A DNA stretch of 64,000 nt. Source: Deltaproteobacteria bacterium. Lineage in GTDB: Bacteria; Myxococcota_A; Polyangia; Polyangiales; Houyiibacteriaceae. Shown here piece by piece: positions 50,653-60,088 of the stretch; position 1 is the first letter of the stretch, and the number at the start of each line of letters is the position of its first letter. The stretch spans positions 186,001-250,000 of the forward strand of contig JAEPMI010000007.1 in NCBI GenBank assembly GCA_017644045.1. Reading direction: 5' to 3'. The position numbers were made by a program, and so were the translations under genes. A model generated the notes under the pieces. That model ran no database searches. It saw only the letters and a list, made by a program, of their open reading frames with translations, and had not been told where the DNA came from.

Positions 50653-52641
50653 ATGTCGGATCCGCACCCCGTTCCGTCGCCCGTCCCGCGGGCCACCTGG
50701 TTGGTCGGGCTCGTCGCCTCGAGCCTCGTCGCCGTGTCGACCCCGGCCAGCGCCCAGCCCACCCGGCCACCGCTCTACGTATCGGGGGAGGAATCCGAGG
50801 CCCTCGCCGCCCTTCGCGAAGACGAGGAAGCCCTCTTCCTCCGCTCCCAGTCGCTGGTCTCGATCGACAACCGCCCGATGACCGGCCTGCCCGCCGGGCT
50901 CACCTCGGCCGTCCCCGAGAACCGCGAGGTGGTCTCTGGCGCCGACGTTCGCTGGCTCGATGGCCTGAACCTCCCCGACCTGCCGGTCCGGTGGCAGGAG
51001 CAGGTCGTCCGCTACCTCGAGTACTTCAAGGAATCCCGCCGCGGTCGCTCGCTGATGCGCGCCTGGATGCAGCGCTCGACCCGCTACGGCTCGATGATCC
51101 GCGAGGTCCTCCAGCGCCACCAGCTCCCCGAGGATCTCCGCTGCGTCGCGATGGCCGAGAGCGGCTTCGACCCGACCGTCCGTTCGCGCCGCGGGGCGGT
51201 GGGCATGTGGCAGTTCGTGTCGCGCACCGGCGAGGAGTACGGGCTCTCGTCCAACCGCTGGATCGATCTGCGGATGGACCCGGAGGCCTCCACCGACGCC
51301 GCCGCCCGTTTCCTGAGCGACCTCCACGACCGCTTCGGCAGCTGGGAGCTCGCCCTCGCCGCCTACAACATGGGCTACGGCGCGATGCTCCGGTCCATCC
51401 GGAAGTACAACACCAACGACTACTGGGTCCTCGCCGAGCTCGAGGCCGGCTTGCCCTTCGAGACCACCATCTACGTCGCCAAGATCATGGCGTGCGCGGT
51501 GGTGATGCGGAACCCGGAGCGCTTCGGATACGACGACCTCACCCGTGATCCGCCCATCGAGGTGGAGCGCTTCGAGGTCCCGGGCGGGACCCCGCTCGGC
51601 ATGGTCGCCCGCGCGGCACGAGTGGAGCTCGACGAGATCCGCGCGCTCAACCCGGAGCTCCGCCGCGGCCGCGTGCCCCCGCAGCACGCGCGCCGGGTGC
51701 GGGTGCCCGCGACCGCCGCCTCCACCTTCGCGTCGCGCTGGAACCGAACGCGGCGTCGCGCCCCCGCCGAGCAGCCCTATGTGATCCGCTTCGGTGAGGA
51801 CCTCGACGACGTCGCCTACCGCTTCAGCACCCGCGAGTCGTCGCTGAAGGAGATGAACGGCATCGAGGACGGCGAGCGCGTGGGCCCCGGCAGCGTGCTG
51901 ATGGTGCCCGCCGGCGAGCCGCGCGAGCGCCCGCTGAACGAGCGCCCGCAGGTCGCCGTACCCGATGGGCACTTCGCGATGGCCGACCGCCGCCGCGTGT
52001 TCTACCGGACCTCGCGCGCGGACAGCCTCGAGTCCATCGCCCGCTTCTTCCAGGTGTCGGTCGCCGACCTCCGCCGCTGGAACCACGTCGACCCCGACGC
52101 CGAGCTCCAGCGCGGCATGTTCCTTCAGATCTTCGCCCCGCGGGCCGTCGATCTGAGCCAGGCCGTGGTGCTCAGCGAGGGCCAGGTGGACGTGATCACC
52201 GTCGGCACCGAGCGCTTCTTCCAGGAGTACGAGGAAGGCCAGGGCCGCGTGCGCTTCCGCTACCGCTGCGTCGAAGGCGACACCATGCGAAGCCTCGCGA
52301 ATCGCTTCGGTCTCAGCGTCGGCAGCATCGCACGCATCAACCGCTTCTCCCGGCGCACCGACCTGGTCGCGGGCCAGGAGGTGCTCATCTACGCCGAGGC
52401 GAGCCGAGTACCCGCCCGCTATCGGCGGAACGATGCGGCGAGCGTGACCGAGGACGACGACGTGCCGAGCGTGGCCGCGGAGACCGAAGCCGTGGCAGAC
52501 ACGGAAGAGCCCGAGTCGGAGGACGAGGTCGTGTCCAACGAGGATCCCGACTCCGAGGACGACGCGGACACCGACGACGGCGACGCGGACCCGGAGCTCG
52601 ACGAGTCGGAAGACGCGGACTCCGAAGCCGACGCGGCGTGA
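50653..52641 (+). CDS. MltD-like lytic transglycosylase with LysM-type repeats
   Basis: 662 residues, exported (LVGLVASSLVAVSTPASAQ signal). The SLT catalytic domain (~residues 145-275) shows VAMAESGFDP with catalytic Glu169, RRGAVGMWQFVSRTGEEYGL and LALAAYNMGYGAML. It cleaves peptidoglycan between MurNAc and GlcNAc to form anhydro ends. Three or four LysM-like modules follow (TPLGMVARAARVELDEIRALNPEL; LDDVAYRFSTRESSLKEMNGI; SLESIARFFQVSVADLRRWN; TMRSLANRFGLSVGSIARINRF). A very acidic C-terminal tail (~70 residues of Glu, Asp and Ser) is unusual. ATG 50653 begins the signal. The stop overlaps the moeA GTG. Confidence 0.9.
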   Translation: MSDPHPVPSPVPRATWLVGLVASSLVAVSTPASAQPTRPPLYVSGEESEALAALREDEEALFLRSQSLVSIDNRPMTGLPAGLTSAVPENREVVSGADVRWLDGLNLPDLPVRWQEQVVRYLEYFKESRRGRSLMRAWMQRSTRYGSMIREVLQRHQLPEDLRCVAMAESGFDPTVRSRRGAVGMWQFVSRTGEEYGLSSNRWIDLRMDPEASTDAAARFLSDLHDRFGSWELALAAYNMGYGAMLRSIRKYNTNDYWVLAELEAGLPFETTIYVAKIMACAVVMRNPERFGYDDLTRDPPIEVERFEVPGGTPLGMVARAARVELDEIRALNPELRRGRVPPQHARRVRVPATAASTFASRWNRTRRRAPAEQPYVIRFGEDLDDVAYRFSTRESSLKEMNGIEDGERVGPGSVLMVPAGEPRERPLNERPQVAVPDGHFAMADRRRVFYRTSRADSLESIARFFQVSVADLRRWNHVDPDAELQRGMFLQIFAPRAVDLSQAVVLSEGQVDVITVGTERFFQEYEEGQGRVRFRYRCVEGDTMRSLANRFGLSVGSIARINRFSRRTDLVAGQEVLIYAEASRVPARYRRNDAASVTEDDDVPSVAAETEAVADTEEPESEDEVVSNEDPDSEDDADTDDGDADPELDESEDADSEADAA

Positions 52642-53873
52642 CCCCCCTCGACGAAGCGCTGGCCGAGATCCTCGGCTCCTTTCGCGCCCTCCCCGACCCC
52701 GAGGAGGTCCCGCTCGGCGAGTCGCTCGGACGGGTGCTGGCTCGAGAGGTGAACGCGAGCGTCGATCAGCCCGCGACCGACACGAGCGCGATGGACGGCT
52801 GGGCCGTCCGCTTCGGGAGCGCCGAGGACTCGTGGCGGGTCGCGCCGGGCGAATCGCGCGCGGGCGGTCCGTCTCCATCGCCCCTCGCCCCGGGGATGGC
52901 GCTGCGGATCTTCACGGGCGCGGTCTTGCCGGAAGGCGCCGACACCGTGGTCCTGCAGGAGGACACCGAGCGCGATGGCGACACGGTGCGCTTCACCGAT
53001 GCGCCACGACTCGGTCGTCACGTGCGACCCCGAGCGAGCGACGTGGCTGTCGGCGACCGGCTGCTCGACGCCGGCCGCACCCTCGACCCCGGCGCGATCG
53101 CCCTCTTGGCGAGCCAGGGGCATTCGAAGGTGTCGGTGGCGCGGCGACCGCGGGTGGCGATCATCCCTACCGGCGACGAGCTGAAGGCTCCGGGCGAGGC
53201 CCTCGAGCCGGGAGCGATCGTCGATTCGAACGGGCCGATGCTCGAGGCGCTGGTGCGCCAGGCGGGTGCCCTCCCCGATCGCCGTCCCGCGGTCGGCGAC
53301 GATCTCGACGCGCTCACCGAAGCCTTCCGGTCGGCGCTGCTCGAGTCGGACCTCCTGCTCACCACCGGCGGGGTGTCCGTCGGCGACCACGACCACGTGA
53401 AGGCCGCGCTCGAACGCGCGGGGGTGACGCTCGCGGTGTGGAAGGTGGCCGTCAAACCCGGCAAGCCGCTCGCGTTCGGAAGGGACGACTCGGGGACGCC
53501 GGTGCTCGGCCTGCCCGGGAACCCGGTGAGCGCCCTCGCGACCTTCACCGTCTTCGCCGCTCCGGCGATCCGTCGCCTGCTCGGCGATCCCCGGCCGAGC
53601 CCCACGCGCCTGCGCGCCCGCCTCGACGGCCCGATCCGGCACCGCCCCGGACGCACGGAGCTCTCACGCGCCACCTTGCGCCGTGAAGCCGACGAGTGGG
53701 TGGCGACCCCGCACCGCAACCAGGGCTCCGGCGCGCTGGTCGCCATCGGTCAGTCGAACGCGCTCGTGGTGGTCCCCGCCAGCTCGACCGGGCTCGAGGC
53801 CGGCGCCGAGGTCGAGGTGCTCCCCCTGGGCAGCCTCCCCGGTGAGCCCTACGACCACCCCCTCGACACCTGA
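52638..53873 (+). CDS. moeA: Molybdopterin molybdenumtransferase
   Basis: MoeA inserts molybdate into adenylylated molybdopterin. The 411-residue product has the family blocks LGRVLAREVNASVDQPATDTSAMDGWAV, ALRIFTGAVLPEGADTVVLQED, VAIIPTGDEL, VDSNGPMLEALVR, LLLTTGGVSVGDHDHVK, VAVKPGKPLAFG and GLPGNPVSALATF. The C-terminal domain IV is present. It begins at GTG 52638, overlapping the lytic transglycosylase stop (GTGA). No other molybdenum cofactor gene is nearby, so this is an isolated copy co-transcribed with a cell-wall gene. Confidence 0.95.
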   Translation: MTPLDEALAEILGSFRALPDPEEVPLGESLGRVLAREVNASVDQPATDTSAMDGWAVRFGSAEDSWRVAPGESRAGGPSPSPLAPGMALRIFTGAVLPEGADTVVLQEDTERDGDTVRFTDAPRLGRHVRPRASDVAVGDRLLDAGRTLDPGAIALLASQGHSKVSVARRPRVAIIPTGDELKAPGEALEPGAIVDSNGPMLEALVRQAGALPDRRPAVGDDLDALTEAFRSALLESDLLLTTGGVSVGDHDHVKAALERAGVTLAVWKVAVKPGKPLAFGRDDSGTPVLGLPGNPVSALATFTVFAAPAIRRLLGDPRPSPTRLRARLDGPIRHRPGRTELSRATLRREADEWVATPHRNQGSGALVAIGQSNALVVVPASSTGLEAGAEVEVLPLGSLPGEPYDHPLDT

Positions 53874-54084
53874 AGGGACCGGCGAGCGACCGAATTGCGG
53901 CCGGGTGAAAGAATCCGGGCGCGAGCCGCGTTGTGCCCACGATGACGCCCAGGAGCGTTCCGCTGGCGGCGAAATCTCCAAGAAATTCCGTTCCAACCAA
54001 GGAAAACGCTCGTGTGGCGTCGTATGCTGTAGTGGCGTCGGCGCGTGCCAGGAAACTTCTCGCACCGACGAGCGTCCCCACCGA

Positions 54085-56214
54085 ATGAGCCAAAGTCCCA
54101 CCCCACCGCCCGGTCTCGCACGCGCCATGAACGCCACGCGGCGGCGCGTTCGGCTCCAGCGGGCTCTGGACGCCGGGACCCTCTTCCTCACCGCCGGTGC
54201 AGGGGTCGCGGCGGTGGCGCTCACGCTCGCCAAGCTGGGCGTGCTGGCATCCGGTCCGCTCACCGTGTCGCTCTGGGTCGCCGGCAGCTTCCCGATCCTC
54301 GGTCTGCTCGTCGGCGCGCTCCGCCCCGTTCCGCAGCTCCTACCCGCGCAGCTCCTCGACCGGGCGCACGGCCTCCGCTCGCGGCTCGCGAACGCGCTCG
54401 AGCTCGCCAAGAGCACCGAGCGGACGCCCTTCATGGAAGCGGCGATCGCCGACGCCGAGGCCCACGCGAAGGACCTGCAGCCCAAGAAGGCCTTCCCGCT
54501 CCGCGCACCGAAGGATCTCTGGCTTCCGATCCTCCTGGGCGCTGGCGTCTTCGCGCTCGCCAGCCTCGAGGTGCCGCAGCCGGCCCCGGCGCCGGTCGCG
54601 CAGCCCTCGCTGCCGCCGATGCTGCTCGACGACGACTCGCTCGACGCCTTCGACTCCGACCTGGACGAGGTCCTGCGCGATCAGGAGTCATCGGAGGACG
54701 TGCAGGAGGTCGCCCGCGCGCTGAACCAGGTGCTCGAGGACGTGGCCGACCGTCGCCTCGATCGCACCGAGGCCCTGCGACGCATTCGCGAGCTCGAGAA
54801 CCAGCTCGCCGAGGGTCGGCCGGCCGACGCCAGCGCGATGGAAGAAGCGCTGGACGAGGTGGGTCGGCGGCTCGACCGTTCGTCCCTCGCCACCATCGCG
54901 TCCGAAGCGCTCCGCGACAACGACGCGCAGCGCGCCTCGCAGGCGATGCAGGAGCTCGCGGACCGCATCGAGAGCGACCCGCCCTCGCGCCGCGAGCTCG
55001 ACCAGCTGCGCGAAGCGCTCGAGCGCGCGAGTCAGGACGACGACGAGCGGCGTCGCCAGGAGCTCCAGGAGCAGCGCGAAGAGCTCGAGAGCCTGCTGCG
55101 CCGCGAGCGCGAACAGCAGGAGAACCAGACCGAGGAGGAGCAGAGCCTCCTTCGCCGGCGAGAGCGCGAGCTGGAGCGCCTCCAACGCGAGGAGCAGCAG
55201 CTCGAAGAGCAGCGCCGGCAGCTCGAGCGGCTACGCCGCGAGATGCGGGACGCCGCGGAGAACCTCAACCGCAACGCGCGGGACGAGCAGCAGGCGAGCG
55301 AAGCGATGCGCCGGATGTCCGAAGAGCTGAACCGGATGGCGCGCGAGCAGATGAGCGAAGAACAGCGCCAGCAGATGGAGCGCATGATGCGCCAGCTGCG
55401 CGAGATGATCCGGCGCCAGCAGCAGGGTCAGCAGGGCCAAGGGCAGAACGGTCAGGGCCAGAACGGCCAGGGTCAGGGCCAGGGGCGCCAGGGTCGGCTG
55501 CAGCGCTTCGTGCTGCAGGCGGGTGGCGGTCAGGGTCAAGGCGGCGCCCGGCTTCGGATGCCCGGTCAGGGGCAGCAGGGCCAGGGGCAAGGTCAGGGCC
55601 AAGGCCAAGGTCAGGGCCAAGGTCAGGGGCAAGGTCAGGGGCAAGGTCAGGGGCAAGGTCAGGGGCAAGGTCAGGGGCAAGGTCAGGGGCAAGGTCAGGG
55701 GCAAGGTCAGGGGCAAGGTCAGGGTCAGGGTCAGGGGCAAGGCCAGGGTCAGGGGCAAGGGCAAGGGCAAGGGCAAGGGCAAGGGAATGGCCAGGGTGGG
55801 CAGCAGGTGTTCACCCTCGGGCAGAATGGTCAGGGTCAGGGCGCGATCCTCGAGATGCCCGGCATGGGCCAGGGATCCGGCTCGCAGCAGGGTCAGGGTC
55901 AGGGCGGCGGCGTCGGTGGATCCGGCGCGGGCACCCAGCACGACCCGCAGATGCTCGAGGACCCGACCGGGCTACAGCGCCGCACCCAGTCCTCCCGCGT
56001 GCAGGGCGAAGAAGGCGACGGAGCGTCGCGCTCCGAGGTCATCCTCGGCGCCGCCGACCGCGGCTTCGTCGGGCGCGGCTATCAAGAGGTCTTCACGGAC
56101 TACGAGGGGCACGCCGAAGAGGTGCTCGAGCGAGACGAGGTCCCGCCCGGCTACCGCTTCTACGTCCGCCGCTACTTCCAGCTGATCCGTCCGCGCGACG
56201 GCGGCGGAGAATGA
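54085..56214 (+). CDS. Membrane coiled-coil protein with Gly-Gln repeat, first gene of the MoxR operon
   Basis: 709 residues, no assigned domain, similar in layout to DUF4175-type proteins. Two N-terminal membrane helices ([41 protein letters not shown]) are followed by a third hydrophobic stretch near residue 155. A long coiled coil rich in Glu/Arg/Gln (~residues 190-450) comes next. Then comes a run of Gly-Gln (~residues 450-600, longest at 493-570), encoded partly by a 12-bp minisatellite. The C-terminal 60 residues are globular and conserved-looking ([58 protein letters not shown]). It precedes moxR by 7 bp and is probably a membrane partner of the MoxR AAA+ system. Confidence 0.8.
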   Translation: MSQSPTPPPGLARAMNATRRRVRLQRALDAGTLFLTAGAGVAAVALTLAKLGVLASGPLTVSLWVAGSFPILGLLVGALRPVPQLLPAQLLDRAHGLRSRLANALELAKSTERTPFMEAAIADAEAHAKDLQPKKAFPLRAPKDLWLPILLGAGVFALASLEVPQPAPAPVAQPSLPPMLLDDDSLDAFDSDLDEVLRDQESSEDVQEVARALNQVLEDVADRRLDRTEALRRIRELENQLAEGRPADASAMEEALDEVGRRLDRSSLATIASEALRDNDAQRASQAMQELADRIESDPPSRRELDQLREALERASQDDDERRRQELQEQREELESLLRREREQQENQTEEEQSLLRRRERELERLQREEQQLEEQRRQLERLRREMRDAAENLNRNARDEQQASEAMRRMSEELNRMAREQMSEEQRQQMERMMRQLREMIRRQQQGQQGQGQNGQGQNGQGQGQGRQGRLQRFVLQAGGGQGQGGARLRMPGQGQQGQGQGQGQGQGQGQGQGQGQGQGQGQGQGQGQGQGQGQGQGQGQGQGQGQGQGQGQGQGQGQGQGQGQGNGQGGQQVFTLGQNGQGQGAILEMPGMGQGSGSQQGQGQGGGVGGSGAGTQHDPQMLEDPTGLQRRTQSSRVQGEEGDGASRSEVILGAADRGFVGRGYQEVFTDYEGHAEEVLERDEVPPGYRFYVRRYFQLIRPRDGGGE
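55621..55716 (+). repeat. 12-bp minisatellite encoding Gly-Gln-Gly-Gln
   Basis: Eight perfect tandem copies of GGTCAGGGGCAA, flanked on both sides by degenerate GGTCAG/GGGCAA/GGCCAA units from about 55564 to 55794. Every unit is a multiple of 3 bp, so copy-number change keeps the frame. Confidence 0.95.
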
Positions 56215-56221
56215 GGGAACG

Positions 56222-57232
<1,011 letters not shown>

Positions 57233-57254
57233 TCCCCGACCGACCCCACGAGCG

Positions 57255-58184
57255 ATGAAGCTCTTCGGCAGGCGACAGAAAAGCGAGAAGAAGCGCTCCG
57301 CGAGCGACGAGGATCTCTTCGACGAGGAGATGCAGCGGCGCCTCGAGGTGCTCGCGCTCGTCGCGCGGCGCATCTACCGCGGTCGTCAGCGCGCCGAGCG
57401 CCGCACGCGGAAGACGGGCGCCGGCATCGAGTTCGCCGACCACCGCGAGTACGCCCCCGGCGACGACTTTCGCTACCTCGACCTGAACGTCTACCAGCGC
57501 ACCGGCCGCCTGCTGATTCGCCTCTTCGAGGAAGAAGAGGACCTCAGCGTCTACGTCATCGTCGACACCTCGCGTTCCATGGAGATGGGCGATCCGCCGA
57601 AGCTCCAGTACGCGAAGCGCATCGCCGCGGCGCTGAGCTACGTGGCGCTCGCCAACCTCGACCGCGTGAGCGTGCTCGGCTTCTCCGATCAGATGGAGAC
57701 CCGGCTCGCACCGACCCGCGGCAAGAACCGCATCTTCAAGGTCTTCGAGTTCCTCCGCCCTCTCGAGGCGAAGGGCGAGACCGACATGAAGACGGCGCTG
57801 CGCACCTTCGCCGCGCAGAACAAGCGCCGCGGCATCGCGATCCTGATCAGCGATCTCTACGATCCGAAGAGCTTCGAGGACGGCATCAACCAGCTCCGCT
57901 ACGCGAAGTTCGATCCCTACGTGCTCCACGTCATCGACCCCGCGGACGCGCGCCCTCCCCTGCACGGCGACGTGCGCCTCGTCGATCACGAGACCGGCGA
58001 GACCCGCGAGGTCACGGTCACGCCGCGCATCCTCGAGAAGTTCGCGAAGGCGCACGCGCGCTACCAGCAGCAGATCGAGGAGTTCTGCGGGAACAAGCAG
58101 GTGAACTACCACGCGCTCCCGACCAACGTTCCCTTCGACGAGGCCGTCCTCCGCATCCTCCGTGAGGGAGGCCTGCTCGCGTGA
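57255..58184 (+). CDS. DUF58 domain protein
   Basis: 309 residues, DUF58-type with VWA-like fold. Diagnostic stretches are RRTRKTGAGIEFADHREYAPGDDFRYLDLNVYQRTGRLLIRLFEEEEDLSVYVIVDTSRSM, read as consecutive short motifs GxEFADHREYxPGDD, D-N-Y, and VDTSRSM for the MIDAS. DUF58 genes almost always follow moxR, as here (22-bp gap). No membrane helix is predicted. Its stop overlaps the next GTG start by 4 bases. Confidence 0.94.
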   Translation: MKLFGRRQKSEKKRSASDEDLFDEEMQRRLEVLALVARRIYRGRQRAERRTRKTGAGIEFADHREYAPGDDFRYLDLNVYQRTGRLLIRLFEEEEDLSVYVIVDTSRSMEMGDPPKLQYAKRIAAALSYVALANLDRVSVLGFSDQMETRLAPTRGKNRIFKVFEFLRPLEAKGETDMKTALRTFAAQNKRRGIAILISDLYDPKSFEDGINQLRYAKFDPYVLHVIDPADARPPLHGDVRLVDHETGETREVTVTPRILEKFAKAHARYQQQIEEFCGNKQVNYHALPTNVPFDEAVLRILREGGLLA

Positions 58185-60088
58185 CCTTCACCGGGCTCAG
58201 CTTCACGCAGGTGCTCACGGTCCTCGGCGCGGTCGGCGGCGGGGTCGTGATCCTCTACCTGCTCAAGCTCCGGCGCCGTCGCATCGACGTCCCCTTCGTG
58301 AAGCTCTGGGAGCAGGTGCTCGCGGAGAAGCAGACCACCCGCCTCTTCAGCCAGCTCAAGCGCTGGCTCTCGCTGCTCATCGCGCTGATGATCGTCGCCG
58401 CCATCGCGTTCGCCCTCGGCGACCCGCGCAACGCGGGCATCACCGAGGACGGGCGGACACTGGTCGTGCTCGTGGACGCGAGCGCGTCGATGCAGGCGAC
58501 CGACGAAGAGGACGGTCAGTCGCGCTTCGAGGCCGCGCGCGAGACCCTCGGCGAGCTCATCACCGAGCTCGGCCCGACCGACCGCATGCTGGTCGCCCAG
58601 CTCGACGCGTCGGCGACGCCGCTCTCGCCGATGACCAGCGATGCGCGCGTCCTCGAGGAAGCCGCCGAAGCGCTCGAGGTGCTCGACGTCGCCGCGAACC
58701 CGCGCGCCGGACTGCGGCTCGCCCTCGACGTGCTCCGCGACCAGCCGAAGGCGGAGGTCATCCTGCTGAGCGACGGCCTGCTCGACGAGGAGCGCTTCGA
58801 CACGAGCGCCTTCAGCGAGCGCCTCGCCGAGAGCGCCATCGCGTTCTCGTGGGAGAAGATGGGCGAGAAAGAGAGCAACGTCGGCATCGGCGCCTTCTCC
58901 GTCCGCCGCTACCCGCTCGACAAGAGCCAGTCCGAGGTCCTGGTCGAGCTCTACAACCCGACCGACGAAGAGCGCGCAGTCGAGCTCGAGCTCCTCGGCG
59001 ACGGCGAGACCGTCGACGTGCAGCGGCTGACGGTGCACGGCGGCGAGCGGTTGCGGCGCTTCTTCCGCAACATCAGCGGCGTCGACCAGACCCTCGAGGC
59101 GCGGCTGAAGCCCGTCGACGGAAAGCCCGACCACCTCCCCGCCGACGATCGCGCCTGGGCCCGCTTGCCCGAGCGGCGCCGCGCGCGCGTCGTGGTCTAC
59201 AGCGCGGGCAACCTCTACCTGCAGGCCGCGCTCCTGCTCGACGAGTACCTCGAGGTCGTCGAGGCCGCGCCGAGCGACTATCCGCTCGAGGGCCGCTTCG
59301 ACGTCGCCATCTTCGACTCCTTCGTGCCGCCCTCCCCGCCGAGCACACCGGCGCTCTACCTCTATCCCGTGCCGGCCACCGACGAGGCCTGGGCCCCGCT
59401 CGCCGTGGAAGGCGTCATCGAGACGCCCTACTTCGACCACATCGATCGCCGACACCCGCTCGTGCAGTGGACCGCCCTCGGCGACGTGAACGTCGCGACG
59501 GCGCTGCAGGTCGAGCTCGAGCGCGGCGACCGGGCGGTGGCGCGCGACGACCGTGGCCCGCTCATCGTCACCGGCGCGCGGCAGGACCAGCCCTTCGTCG
59601 CCTTCACCTTCGACGTCCGCCAGAGCGACCTGCCGCTCCGTGTCGCGTGGCCGCTCTTGCTCCTCAACACCATCGACCACTTCGTGCAGGAGCGCGACGG
59701 GTTCGTCTCGAGCTACGAGACCGGCGAGACCTGGTACGTCCCGGTCGGCGGCGGCGCCCGCGTGGCGACCATCGTCGACCCGCAGGGCCACGAGCGCGAC
59801 GTGCCGGTCGTCGACGGTCGCGCGGTCTACGCCGGTGTCCGCGCGGGCATGTACACCCTCCGCGCGGGGGACGACGGCGCCGAAGAGAGCTTCGCCGCAA
59901 ACCTCGGCCCGGGGTCCGAGAGCATCATCGACCCGCCGGACGAGGTCGTGCTCGCGGGCGTGACCGCCGGTGAGCCCAGCCAAGGCGAGGCGGGCGTCCG
60001 CCAGGAGATCTGGATCTACCTGGTGCTGCTCGCGCTCGGCATCCTGCTGGTCGAGTGGCTGACCTACCACCGGAGGATGACCGTATGA
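58181..60088 (+). CDS. BatA-type membrane VWA protein
   Basis: 635 residues from GTG 58181. The N-terminal BatA/aerotolerance domain has membrane helices (VLGAVGGGVVILYLLKLRRRR and LLIALMIVAAIAFALGDPR). The VWA domain contains VLVDASASM (MIDAS, residues ~95-105) and VILLSDGLLDEE. A large extracytoplasmic region resembles the class I glutamine amidotransferase fold found in such proteins. The final helix is IYLVLLALGILLVEWLTYH. Such proteins are part of BatABCD-like systems linked to oxygen or periplasmic stress tolerance. It overlaps the next gene by 4 bases. Confidence 0.88.
   Translation: MTFTGLSFTQVLTVLGAVGGGVVILYLLKLRRRRIDVPFVKLWEQVLAEKQTTRLFSQLKRWLSLLIALMIVAAIAFALGDPRNAGITEDGRTLVVLVDASASMQATDEEDGQSRFEAARETLGELITELGPTDRMLVAQLDASATPLSPMTSDARVLEEAAEALEVLDVAANPRAGLRLALDVLRDQPKAEVILLSDGLLDEERFDTSAFSERLAESAIAFSWEKMGEKESNVGIGAFSVRRYPLDKSQSEVLVELYNPTDEERAVELELLGDGETVDVQRLTVHGGERLRRFFRNISGVDQTLEARLKPVDGKPDHLPADDRAWARLPERRRARVVVYSAGNLYLQAALLLDEYLEVVEAAPSDYPLEGRFDVAIFDSFVPPSPPSTPALYLYPVPATDEAWAPLAVEGVIETPYFDHIDRRHPLVQWTALGDVNVATALQVELERGDRAVARDDRGPLIVTGARQDQPFVAFTFDVRQSDLPLRVAWPLLLLNTIDHFVQERDGFVSSYETGETWYVPVGGGARVATIVDPQGHERDVPVVDGRAVYAGVRAGMYTLRAGDDGAEESFAANLGPGSESIIDPPDEVVLAGVTAGEPSQGEAGVRQEIWIYLVLLALGILLVEWLTYHRRMTV

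Noticed and set aside
49774-52878. 1034-residue minus-strand frame over the lytic transglycosylase gene
   Set aside because: Antisense to a gene with clear SLT and LysM motifs; no domain in the shadow product.
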